Positions 57,347 through 64,000 of a stretch of DNA of 64,000 nt are shown piece after piece. Both the position numbers and the translations under genes were made by a program. The notes beneath the pieces are model-generated. The model ran no database searches and was not told the origin of the DNA. It was given only the letters and a program-made list of their open reading frames with translations. Location: contig NZ_NSJB01000003.1 of assembly GCF_002285265.1 (NCBI RefSeq), positions 248,001-312,000 on the forward strand. The letters run 5' to 3'. Each line of letters opens with the position of its first letter. The stretch's first letter is position 1. The stretch comes from Vandammella animalimorsus. Lineage in GTDB: Bacteria; Pseudomonadota; Gammaproteobacteria; Burkholderiales; Burkholderiaceae_C.

Positions 57347-59263
57347 ATGCGCCCACTTGCCCTGCTGAGCACAGGCCTTGGCGGCGCCTTGCTGCTGAGC
57401 GCAGCCGCCCTGCTGGCCTCGGCCCGGCAGGCCCAGCCGCCCCAGACGCTGCTGCTGGCGCCGATGCTGGAGCTGACCGACACCTGCGTGCTGCCGGGCA
57501 GCGCCCAGGCCACGGTGCCACACAGCCTGCAAGCGGCCTGCACCGGCGGCGCCGCGCCATCGGCCGCCGCGCTGGTGGCGCAGACCCTGGCCCAATTGCC
57601 CCAGCCGCAGCCCGGCACAGCCGCAGGCCAGCGCTACACGCTGGGCTACACGCTGCCCATCCCGCTGCTGCAGCTGTTCGCGCAGGACGCGCAAGGCCAG
57701 TGGCGCATCCAGCCCGAGCGCGTGCAGCGCTTCGTGCACACGCTGCGCGACGCGCCGCAGCCGGCCATCCTGTACCTGTTCTCCACCCACTTCAGCGCCC
57801 ACGCCCCGCTGGAGCAGGCCCTGGCGCAGGACAGCGCCAACCTCGCCCACGCGCAGGACGGGCCGCTGCCTGTCAGCCAATACCTGGGCAGCGCGCTGTA
57901 CCCCTGGTCGGTGGCGCGCACCGACAACGCGCTGAGCCATTACCGCGCCCAGGCCATCGACGCCGTCGCCCAGGCCCTGTGCGAAGCGGGCGAGCCGGCG
58001 CTGCGCAAGCTGCGCGGCATCACCCTGCTGGGCGAGGTGCACCAGCTCTTTCCGGACTTCGAGACCAACCCCGGCTACGCCCAGCCCTACCGCATCAGCG
58101 ACTACAGCGACGCCTCCGTCGCCCAGTTCCGCCAGTTCCTGCAGCGGCGCTTTGGCAGCCTGCGCGCGCTCAACCGCGCCCTGCACTCGGCCTATACCGA
58201 CTGGGCGCAGATCGATGCGCCGCGCAGCGATCTGCTGACCCTGCCGCGCGCGCAATGGGCCACGCAATGGCCCGCGCGCCTGCACAGCCACATCGACGCC
58301 TACGCCCACGGCCAGCTGCCCGTCAGCGGCTGGGCCTACCTGGCCGACGCGGCTGAGCACGCCCAAAGCCGCATCCTCGTCTATGCCAATGGCCAGCAGC
58401 TGGCGCGCCTGCCCATCGCCCAGGGCCGGCAGGACGTACTCGAAGCCCGGCCCGAGTTTGCCGGCCGCGCCGTCGGCTGGCAGACCCAGCTGGACTACCG
58501 CCACTGGCCCAGCGGCCCGCAGCGGCTGGACTTCTACCTGCACACCCCCGGCCAGCCGCTGCGCCACTTGGACACGCGCCACATCGAAGTCCACACCCGC
58601 CGCGGCCCCCGCCACGACAAAGACAGCGGCACTGGCAAAAGCAGTGGCAGCGAACGCGCACTGCCGCGCAGCATCCCGGCCGCAGCCACCCCGGCCACGC
58701 AGTTGCAGGCCTACGTGGATCTGCCCCTGGGCCAGCGCCACTACCTGCACAATCCGCTGGCCGAGCAATGGCACGCCTTTCGCCAGCAACAGGTGGCGCG
58801 TTACCTGCGCCATTTCGCTGCGCAGCTGCGCCAGCACCGCTGCCTGGCCGACACGCCGCTGTACCTGCACCAGATCGTGCCGCACACCAACCCCGGCTGG
58901 GATCCGCAGAAATTCGCCATCCAGCACAGCCTGCAGGCCCTGCCCGACCTGCAACTGGGCGTGAGTCTGTACGGCGAGCCGGGCATGCGCCGCGACTTCA
59001 TCGACGGCCTGCTGCTGCAAGGCCATCGCGGCTATGGCATCACCGAGTTCCACCCCCTCAAGCCCATCGACGCCGGGCAAATGCACGAGACGCTGGAGCT
59101 GCACCGGCGCAGCGGCGCGGCGTTCTTCTCATTCTTCCTGGAGCCCGTCTGGCAGCAGCGGCCCGTCGAGCGCCGCGCCAACCCGTTCTCGCTCTCGCCG
59201 GCCAACCCTTTCAAAGGCTCGGACAGCGCCTTCGAGGCGTTGCGCAGCGTGCTGCAGCAGTGA
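57347..59263 (+). CDS. Secreted or membrane-anchored GH42-like glycoside hydrolase
   Basis: The 638-residue product starts at MRPLALLSTGLGGALLLSAA; a TTG two codons earlier is rejected. An N-terminal hydrophobic segment acts as signal or anchor. The segment DASVAQFRQFLQRRFGSLRALNRALHSAYTDW (in parts, about 258-290) is the FxxFLxxRFGSLxALNxAxxxxYxxW pattern of beta-galactosidase family 42 and related clan-A enzymes. Candidate catalytic acids are Glu in ITLLGEVHQLF (about 228) and Glu in GYGITEFHPLK (about 565). A beta-rich insertion lies at about 325-465. No sugar-uptake genes are nearby. The substrate and even activity are unproven; a noncatalytic TIM-barrel protein is possible. Confidence 0.65.
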   Translation: MRPLALLSTGLGGALLLSAAALLASARQAQPPQTLLLAPMLELTDTCVLPGSAQATVPHSLQAACTGGAAPSAAALVAQTLAQLPQPQPGTAAGQRYTLGYTLPIPLLQLFAQDAQGQWRIQPERVQRFVHTLRDAPQPAILYLFSTHFSAHAPLEQALAQDSANLAHAQDGPLPVSQYLGSALYPWSVARTDNALSHYRAQAIDAVAQALCEAGEPALRKLRGITLLGEVHQLFPDFETNPGYAQPYRISDYSDASVAQFRQFLQRRFGSLRALNRALHSAYTDWAQIDAPRSDLLTLPRAQWATQWPARLHSHIDAYAHGQLPVSGWAYLADAAEHAQSRILVYANGQQLARLPIAQGRQDVLEARPEFAGRAVGWQTQLDYRHWPSGPQRLDFYLHTPGQPLRHLDTRHIEVHTRRGPRHDKDSGTGKSSGSERALPRSIPAAATPATQLQAYVDLPLGQRHYLHNPLAEQWHAFRQQQVARYLRHFAAQLRQHRCLADTPLYLHQIVPHTNPGWDPQKFAIQHSLQALPDLQLGVSLYGEPGMRRDFIDGLLLQGHRGYGITEFHPLKPIDAGQMHETLELHRRSGAAFFSFFLEPVWQQRPVERRANPFSLSPANPFKGSDSAFEALRSVLQQ

Positions 59264-59280
59264 CTTCTGTCCGTTCAACA

Positions 59281-59332
59281 GCAAAACGCCCCTGCCATGT
59301 GCAAGGGCGTTGCTGCAGGGGCGTTGCTTTTA
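59281..59332. terminator. Terminator between convergent genes
   Basis: AACGCCCCTGC (59285-59295) and GCAGGGGCGTT (59315-59325) pair over 11 bp, followed on the plus strand by GCTTTT. On the minus strand GCAAAA becomes a TTTTGC tract, so it may work both ways. Confidence 0.75.
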
Positions 59333-59365
59333 CAGATGCGGTCAGGCTCGCGGGCCGCTGAACCC

Positions 59366-60130
59366 TCAATCCTTCCAGCAAAACTGCTCGTCCACATGCC
59401 GGGCCTTGCGCTGGGCCTGGTACTCGGCCCGGCGCTTGGGGTCGGCCAGGTGATCCTGCTCCTGCCTGGCCATGTCACGGATGTCTTGCAGGCCCTGGGC
59501 GAAGTTCTGCCGGCGATCGCCGGGCTTCGCGGGCAGCTGCTGCATCCACAGCGCGGCATAGGGGTGCTGCTGCGTCCAGGCGATGCTCTGGCGCAGCAGG
59601 CGCTGCTGCTTGTCCAGGTCGCAAAAGGCGTAGCTGTTGATGTAGGGGCCGGCCAGCGACAAGAAGCTGCGCGAGGCGTGGCCGGCTTGCGACAGACTGG
59701 GGTGGCTCACATCCAGCACCGCCTCCAGCGTCAGGTAGCGGTTCTTGGCCGCGTAGAACCAGAACACCGCCTCATCGCGCAGACCCACGTCGTACAGGCG
59801 AATGGCCAGCACCATCAAGGTCATGGGCGTCAGGCTGCCTGGCTCCTTGGCGATGGCATCGCGGGCGCGCTCGATGTCCTGGCGCGCGCTGGAGGCCAGC
59901 AACGCATCCAGCGGCGCAAACACCGCCACGCGCGGGCGACCGCCCTGCTGCGCGGCCGCCTCGTAATAGGGGCTGACGTAGATGTCGATGGTCTTGATGG
60001 GCGCGCGCGCTTGAGTCTGGGTCTTGGCCTGGGCCTGGGCTTGAGCCTGGGCCAGCGTGGCCGTGCACAAAGCGCAGGCCGCCAGAGCGGCGGCGGCGCG
60101 ACGGAGGATGAGGAAGTGCCTGCGGTTCAT
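59366..60130 (-). CDS. Exported protein of unknown function
   Basis: A 254-residue product starting MNRRHFLILRRAAAALAACA. The N-terminus has twin Arg pairs and a hydrophobic stretch, so Sec or Tat export is likely, followed by an AQAQAQAKTQTQARA low-complexity linker. The mature part is mostly helical (LTPMTLMVLAIRLYDVGLRDEAVFWFYAAKNRYLTLE looks like a pair of TPR-type helices). It has two Cys in the mature region (SYAFCDLD and EQFCWKD at the end) that could form a disulfide. No named domain is recognised. It is 31 nt downstream of coaX and may be co-transcribed. Confidence 0.75.
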   Translation of the reverse strand: MNRRHFLILRRAAAALAACALCTATLAQAQAQAQAKTQTQARAPIKTIDIYVSPYYEAAAQQGGRPRVAVFAPLDALLASSARQDIERARDAIAKEPGSLTPMTLMVLAIRLYDVGLRDEAVFWFYAAKNRYLTLEAVLDVSHPSLSQAGHASRSFLSLAGPYINSYAFCDLDKQQRLLRQSIAWTQQHPYAALWMQQLPAKPGDRRQNFAQGLQDIRDMARQEQDHLADPKRRAEYQAQRKARHVDEQFCWKD

Positions 60131-60161
60131 GGCGGGCATTGTTGCCCTGCCGCCGGGTTTG

Positions 60162-60947
60162 TCAACCGGCCGCGCCGCGCGCGGCCTCGGCGCGCTGCTG
60201 GGCGATGGCCAGCAGGCCGTCGAAGATCAGGCTTTCGACCAGCTCGAAGGGGCGCGTCATGCTGGGCGCCATCTTCCAGCCTGCGCCGCCGGTCATGATG
60301 CACAGCGGCTCCTGGCCGGTGCGCTGCTGCAGGTGCTGGATCATGCGCTCGACCGCGCCGGCAATGGCGTAGGTGCCGCCGCTGGTGAGCGCATCGCTGG
60401 TGTTGGTCGGGAAGGGGCAGACCTCGCCCGTGGGCACGTGCAGCCCGGCCGTGCCCGATTCCAGCGCGCGCAGCATGATGCCGTGGCCGGGCAGGATCAG
60501 GCCGCCGAGAAAGTGGCCGCGCTCGTCAATGGCCTCGACCGTCACGGCCGTGCCGACCATGACCACGATCAGCGGCCTGCACTGGCCGCGCGCCAGCATG
60601 CGGTTGCGCGCGCCGATCATGGCCACCCAGCGGTCTGCGCCCAGGCGGCCTGGGTGGTCGTAGCCGTTGACCAGGCCGGCCATTTCGCGGCTGGCGTGCA
60701 CCCAGGCGGGCTCCACGTCCCAGATTTCCAGCTGCTCCATGACGCGGTAGCGCACCGCATCGCCGGCCACGGCGCAGCCCAGCATCATGCTGGGCGCGGG
60801 CAGGCTGGCCCAGTGGTTTTCGGACAGACGGTCCACATGGTCGAGAAACTCCACGCCCTGCGCCAGCAGGCTGGCGCCCCAGCGCGCCTGGCTGTACAGC
60901 GCCCATTTGAGCCGGGTGTTGCCGATGTCGATTGCAAGAAAGGGCAT
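60162..60947 (-). CDS. coaX: Type III pantothenate kinase
   Basis: The 261-residue product starts at [17 protein letters not shown], where DIGNTRLKW is the ATP-phosphate loop of the ASKHA fold. [30 protein letters not shown] and [14 protein letters not shown] confirm CoaX, which phosphorylates pantothenate in coenzyme A synthesis and is not inhibited by CoA. The first in-frame GTG four codons upstream is less likely. A birA gene, often adjacent in relatives, is not here. Confidence 0.95.
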   Translation of the reverse strand: MPFLAIDIGNTRLKWALYSQARWGASLLAQGVEFLDHVDRLSENHWASLPAPSMMLGCAVAGDAVRYRVMEQLEIWDVEPAWVHASREMAGLVNGYDHPGRLGADRWVAMIGARNRMLARGQCRPLIVVMVGTAVTVEAIDERGHFLGGLILPGHGIMLRALESGTAGLHVPTGEVCPFPTNTSDALTSGGTYAIAGAVERMIQHLQQRTGQEPLCIMTGGAGWKMAPSMTRPFELVESLIFDGLLAIAQQRAEAARGAAG

Positions 60948-61042
60948 GGGGAAAAACACAAACAGGCCAGCGCGGCCCAGGCAGGGCGCAGGCGCACGGG
61001 CCAGAAAAAGCCCGCCCAGGTGGCAGGCAGCAGCGGGCGCCG

Positions 61043-61048
61043 ATCATA
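61043..61048 (-). promoter_or_regulatory. Candidate coaX -10 box
   Basis: TATGAT on the minus strand about 96 nt before the coaX start, in the divergent spacer with the BON-LysM gene. Confidence 0.4.
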
Positions 61049-61083
61049 ACCGCGCCCCGCAAACACGGGCCTTAGCAAAAACG

Positions 61084-61089
61084 CTACAC
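61084..61089 (+). promoter_or_regulatory. Candidate -10 box of the BON-LysM gene
   Basis: ACGCTACACTGCCCC with TACACT about 105 nt before the ATG. A strong hairpin (61119-61140, GCCCGCCGCC/GGCGGCGGGC) lies in the resulting leader, followed by TTGGCTTTTG. Confidence 0.4.
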
Positions 61090-61194
61090 TGCCCCCAGCC
61101 CCGCACGCGGCAGTTGCTGCCCGCCGCCCTGGCGGCGGGCTTGGCTTTTGCCCGGTGCGGGCCGTTTCTTTTCGTTATTCAAGGAGTGAACACC

Positions 61195-61686
61195 ATGGGT
61201 CTGTTCAAATTCATCAAGGAAGCTGGCGAGAGGCTGTTTGGCGGTCAGGCGGCCAAGGCCGAAACCGCTGACAGCGGCAATGCGGCCCAGGGCACGCTCG
61301 ACGCCACGGCGGCCAAGGCCATCGAGGCCTACATTGCCTCGCAAAAGCTCAACGTCAGCGATGTGCAGGTGGCGTTCGACAGCGCCTCGGGCAAGGTCAC
61401 GGTCAAGGGTCAGGCACAGACGCAGCAGGATCTGGAGAAGGTCACGCTGTGCTGCGGCAACGTGGCCCAGGTCACGGAAGTGGACAACCAGATGACGGTG
61501 CTCAACCCCGAGCCCGAGGCGCAATACCACGACGTGGTCAAGGGCGATACGCTCTCGGCCATTGCCAAGAAGTACTACGGCGACGCCAACAAGTACCAGC
61601 AGATCTTCGAGGCCAACAAGCCCATGCTCAGCCACCCGGACAAGATTTATCCGGGCCAGAAGCTGCGCATCCCCCCTGCGCAGTAA
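61195..61686 (+). CDS. BON and LysM domain protein (Kbp/YgaU-like)
   Basis: The 163-residue product begins MGLFKFIKEAGERLFGG with AAGGAG upstream. A BON domain (about 37-100, KLNVSDVQVAFDSASGKVTV) is followed by a LysM domain (about 110-160, HDVVKGDTLSAIAKKYYGD...PDKIYPGQKLRIP). This is the layout of E. coli Kbp, a cytosolic potassium-binding protein of 149 residues. There is no signal peptide, in keeping with that. The CC pair (LCCGNV) inside the BON domain is a local feature. Confidence 0.92.
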   Translation: MGLFKFIKEAGERLFGGQAAKAETADSGNAAQGTLDATAAKAIEAYIASQKLNVSDVQVAFDSASGKVTVKGQAQTQQDLEKVTLCCGNVAQVTEVDNQMTVLNPEPEAQYHDVVKGDTLSAIAKKYYGDANKYQQIFEANKPMLSHPDKIYPGQKLRIPPAQ

Positions 61687-61743
61687 GGCCGCAGCAAGGC
61701 ACATCGCAGCCACTGCCAGGCTGCTTCAAGTCTTTTGCCTCAA

Positions 61744-61778
61744 GCCCTGCCAAGGCCTGTGCCTTGGCGGGGCTTTTT
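61744..61778 (+). terminator. Rho-independent terminator after the BON-LysM gene
   Basis: GCCCTGCCAAGGC / GCCTTGGCGGGGC (13 bp with one G-U, 4-nt loop), then TTTTTC. The T-run overlaps the end of rsmA on the other strand. Confidence 0.88.
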
Positions 61779-62605
61779 CATGTCTGCCCGGCAGCGCCGG
61801 GCTGCGGATCGGGCTTCGGATCAGGCCGCTGTTGGGCCAGCTGCGCGGCCAGCGCGGTGTATTCGTGCACGGGGATTTCCTCGGCGCGGCGCTGCAGGTC
61901 GAATGGCCCGTCAAAACCGCGCGCCTGCAGCCATTTGCCCAGGGTGTGGCGCACCAGCTTGCGCTTTTGGCTGAAGGCGGTCTTGACCAACTCCTCCAGC
62001 AGGGGCTGGGGCACGCGCGCCCAGTCGCTGCGCGGCACCATGCGCACTACGGCGCTGTCGACCTTGGGCGGCGGGTCAAAGGCCGCTGGCGGCACGTCCA
62101 GGATGCGCTCCATGGCATAGCGCCATTGCAGCATCACCGAGAGGCGGCCAAAAGCGGAGCTGCCGGGCTGGGCCAGCATGCGGTCGATGACTTCCTTTTG
62201 CAGCATGAAGTGCTGGTCCTGCACCACGTCGATGGCGCCCAGCAGGTGAAACAGCAGCGGCGAGGAGATGTTGTAGGGCAGGTTGCCGACCACGCGCAGC
62301 CGCGCTGGTTGCTGCGGCGCGCCCAGCTGCTGGGCCAGCGCGGTGAAGTCCACCTGCAGCACGTCGCTGGCCACGACATGCAGGCGCGGATTCAGGCGCA
62401 GGCGCGCGACCAGGTCGCGGTCCAGCTCGATGACGCTCAGGCGCGGCAGGCGCTCGAGCAGCGGCGCGGTCAGCGCGGCCATGCCCGGGCCGATCTCGAC
62501 CACGGTCTGCTGTGGCTGCGGGTCGATGGCCGAGACGATGCGCGCGATGACGGCATCGTCGATCAGAAAGTGCTGGCCAAAGCGCTTGCGGGGGATGTGG
62601 CGCAT
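61778..62605 (-). CDS. rsmA: 16S rRNA dimethyladenosine transferase RsmA (KsgA)
   Basis: The 275-residue enzyme dimethylates A1518 and A1519 of 16S rRNA. It has [18 protein letters not shown] at the N-terminus, the SAM loop [35 protein letters not shown] with the catalytic NLPY motif, and [14 protein letters not shown] Pro/Gln-rich tail ends it. It follows surA by 46 nt, the conserved surA-rsmA order of proteobacteria. Confidence 0.97.
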   Translation of the reverse strand: MRHIPRKRFGQHFLIDDAVIARIVSAIDPQPQQTVVEIGPGMAALTAPLLERLPRLSVIELDRDLVARLRLNPRLHVVASDVLQVDFTALAQQLGAPQQPARLRVVGNLPYNISSPLLFHLLGAIDVVQDQHFMLQKEVIDRMLAQPGSSAFGRLSVMLQWRYAMERILDVPPAAFDPPPKVDSAVVRMVPRSDWARVPQPLLEELVKTAFSQKRKLVRHTLGKWLQARGFDGPFDLQRRAEEIPVHEYTALAAQLAQQRPDPKPDPQPGAAGQT

Positions 62606-62651
62606 GGCGCGCTCCTGTGGGGCAAAGTGTGGGGCAGGCAGGCCGCGGCGC

Positions 62652-64000
62652 TCAGTCGCGCACGGGCTCGTCGCGCATTTCGATGAAGGCGCGCGCGCGC
62701 AGGACGTCGATCCATTTGACGAAGGCCTCCTGCACTTTTTGCTCGCGCACTTGGCCGCGCACCATTTCGCGCAGCTCGCTTTGGCTGACCTTGCGCTGGC
62801 GGCGCTCGAGCAGCTGGATCAGGTGCAGGCCAAAGCGCGAGACCACCGGCTGGCTGATGTCGCCGGGCTGCAGCTCGTCGAGCACGGCCTGGAACTCGGG
62901 CACGAACATGCCCGGCCCGGCCCAGCCCAGGTCGCCGCCCTGGGCGGCGCTGCCGTCTTCGGAGTATTCGCGCGCCAGCACGGCAAAGTCCTCGCCGCCT
63001 TGCACGACGCGCTGGCGGATTTCCTGCAGCATCTGCCCGGCGCTTTGCGCGCTGCGGCCCGGCGCGGGCTTGATGAGGATGTGGCGCGCGTGGTTTTGCA
63101 CCACCATGCCCGCGCCGCCGGCCTGGCGTTCGAGCACCTTGAGCAGGTGGTAGCCCGCGCCCGAGCGGATCGGCCCGGCCACGTCACCGATGGCGCGGCC
63201 TTCGGTGGCCTGCAGGAACAGCTCCGGGTACTGCGTCACCGGGCGCAGGCCCAGCTCACCGCCGCGGCTGGCCTCGCCCGCGTCGGAGAACTCGCGCGCG
63301 ACCTCGGCAAAGTCGCGCCCCTGGGCCAGCTCGCTGGCGGCCTGCTCGATGCGCTGCTTGTACTGGGCCTGCTGCGCGGGCGTGGCCTTTTCGGGCACGA
63401 TCACCAGCACATGGCCAAGGTTGATGGCATCGGGCAGTTGCTGGCCGGCGTCGATGGGGTGCTCGCGCAGGTAGCGGTCCAACTCCTGGTCGCTGACGCG
63501 CACGCGCGCCTCGACGGCGCGCTCGCGCACGCGCATGAGCATGATCTGGTTGCGCAGCTGGTTGCGAAACTGCGCCCGGCCAATGCCGGCTGCGGCCAGC
63601 TCCTGGTGCATGGCCGCCAGGCTGACGCCGTTTTGCTCGGCCACGTTCTGCTCGGCCTGGTCGAGCGTGTAGTCATCGACCTGCAGCTTGCTCTCCTTGG
63701 CCTCCTGCAATTGCAGGCGCTCGGCAATCAGCAGGTTGAGCACTTCCTGGCGCAGCACCGATTCGCTGGGCGCCTGGCCCTGCTGGGCCAGCACGGCGCG
63801 CGCGCGCTGCATGCGGTTTTGCAGCTCCACATGGGTGATGGGCTCGGAGTTGACCAGGGCCACGATGAAGTCGGCCTGGCGCTGGCCGCCCGATGCCTGG
63901 CCGGCCGAGGAGGCCACGGCGTTGGAGGCGGCATCGCGCAAATCATTGGCAAATGGCGCCGGCCCGCCCTGGCGGCGGTCAGTGCCGCGCCCAGTGCGGC
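62652..64000 (-). CDS. surA: Periplasmic chaperone / peptidyl-prolyl isomerase SurA (5' end missing)
   Basis: The frame is open to the right edge; the signal peptide and true start lie outside the window. About 449 residues are seen. The SurA N-terminal chaperone region ([57 protein letters not shown]) is followed by two parvulin domains, with [21 protein letters not shown] and [22 protein letters not shown], and a C-terminal helix. It folds outer-membrane proteins in the periplasm. lptD usually stands upstream. Confidence 0.96.
   Translation of the reverse strand, partial: RTGRGTDRRQGGPAPFANDLRDAASNAVASSAGQASGGQRQADFIVALVNSEPITHVELQNRMQRARAVLAQQGQAPSESVLRQEVLNLLIAERLQLQEAKESKLQVDDYTLDQAEQNVAEQNGVSLAAMHQELAAAGIGRAQFRNQLRNQIMLMRVRERAVEARVRVSDQELDRYLREHPIDAGQQLPDAINLGHVLVIVPEKATPAQQAQYKQRIEQAASELAQGRDFAEVAREFSDAGEASRGGELGLRPVTQYPELFLQATEGRAIGDVAGPIRSGAGYHLLKVLERQAGGAGMVVQNHARHILIKPAPGRSAQSAGQMLQEIRQRVVQGGEDFAVLAREYSEDGSAAQGGDLGWAGPGMFVPEFQAVLDELQPGDISQPVVSRFGLHLIQLLERRQRKVSQSELREMVRGQVREQKVQEAFVKWIDVLRARAFIEMRDEPVRD

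Overview
The window is a GC-rich chromosomal segment from a betaproteobacterium, most likely of the family Comamonadaceae (Acidovorax/Comamonas/Alicycliphilus-like). This is an inference from protein resemblance and layout: a complete dcw cluster on the minus strand ending in ftsZ-lpxC, a COG0523 GTPase/dksA/STAS protein/hslVU block, a Bug-type solute receptor, TRAP genes, and IPTL-CTERM-like surface proteins. No tRNA, rRNA, CRISPR array or intact insertion sequence was found.

Layout: 1-2155 (plus) holds the tail of a LivF-type ABC ATPase, then a MarR regulator overlapping an AlkC-like HEAT-repeat DNA alkylation repair gene, then a small conserved protein. 2455-10501 (minus) holds two large secreted surface proteins in tandem. 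The first carries four near-identical tandem SdrD-B-like repeats, and both end in a tripartite C-terminal anchor signal. 10819-29873 (minus) is the division and cell-wall cluster mraZ-rsmH-ftsL-ftsI-murE-murF-mraY-murD-ftsW-murG-murC-ddl-ftsQ-ftsA-ftsZ-lpxC. From mraZ to ftsQ every junction but one is a 4-nt ATGA overlap, and periodic TGGG boxes for MraZ precede it. 30146-36010 (minus) holds hslU, hslV, a STAS-domain protein, a DksA that keeps one of its four zinc-finger cysteines, and a His-rich zinc-type GTPase.

36125-50167 is accessory metabolism. An IclR regulator diverges from a Bug receptor and a self-sufficient class VII cytochrome P450 (heme, FMN-reductase and 2Fe-2S domains in one chain). 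A palindrome-rich spacer follows. Next comes a minus-strand set of a biotin carboxylase with its own biotinyl domain, a fused PxpB-PxpC protein and PxpA. Together these look like a urea-carboxylase-like or 5-oxoprolinase machine. A divergent GntR regulator and a complete TRAP transporter follow, so uptake and carboxylation/ring opening of an amide- or lactam-type substrate probably form one unit. A small secreted protein of unknown function with different base use closes this part.

50327-64000 holds isocitrate dehydrogenase, an RND efflux adaptor and pump, a Pcm-like methyltransferase, a secreted GH42-like protein, an unknown exported protein, type III pantothenate kinase, a BON-LysM protein, rsmA, and most of surA, which runs off the right edge.

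The points most worth a second look are the two-subunit carboxylase with a fused KipI-KipA partner and TRAP transporter, the P450/Bug/IclR module with a terminator-like hairpin in its leader, the low-complexity insert in MurD, the tandem-repeat surface proteins, the composite palindromic element at 40759-41060, and the secreted GH42-like protein.
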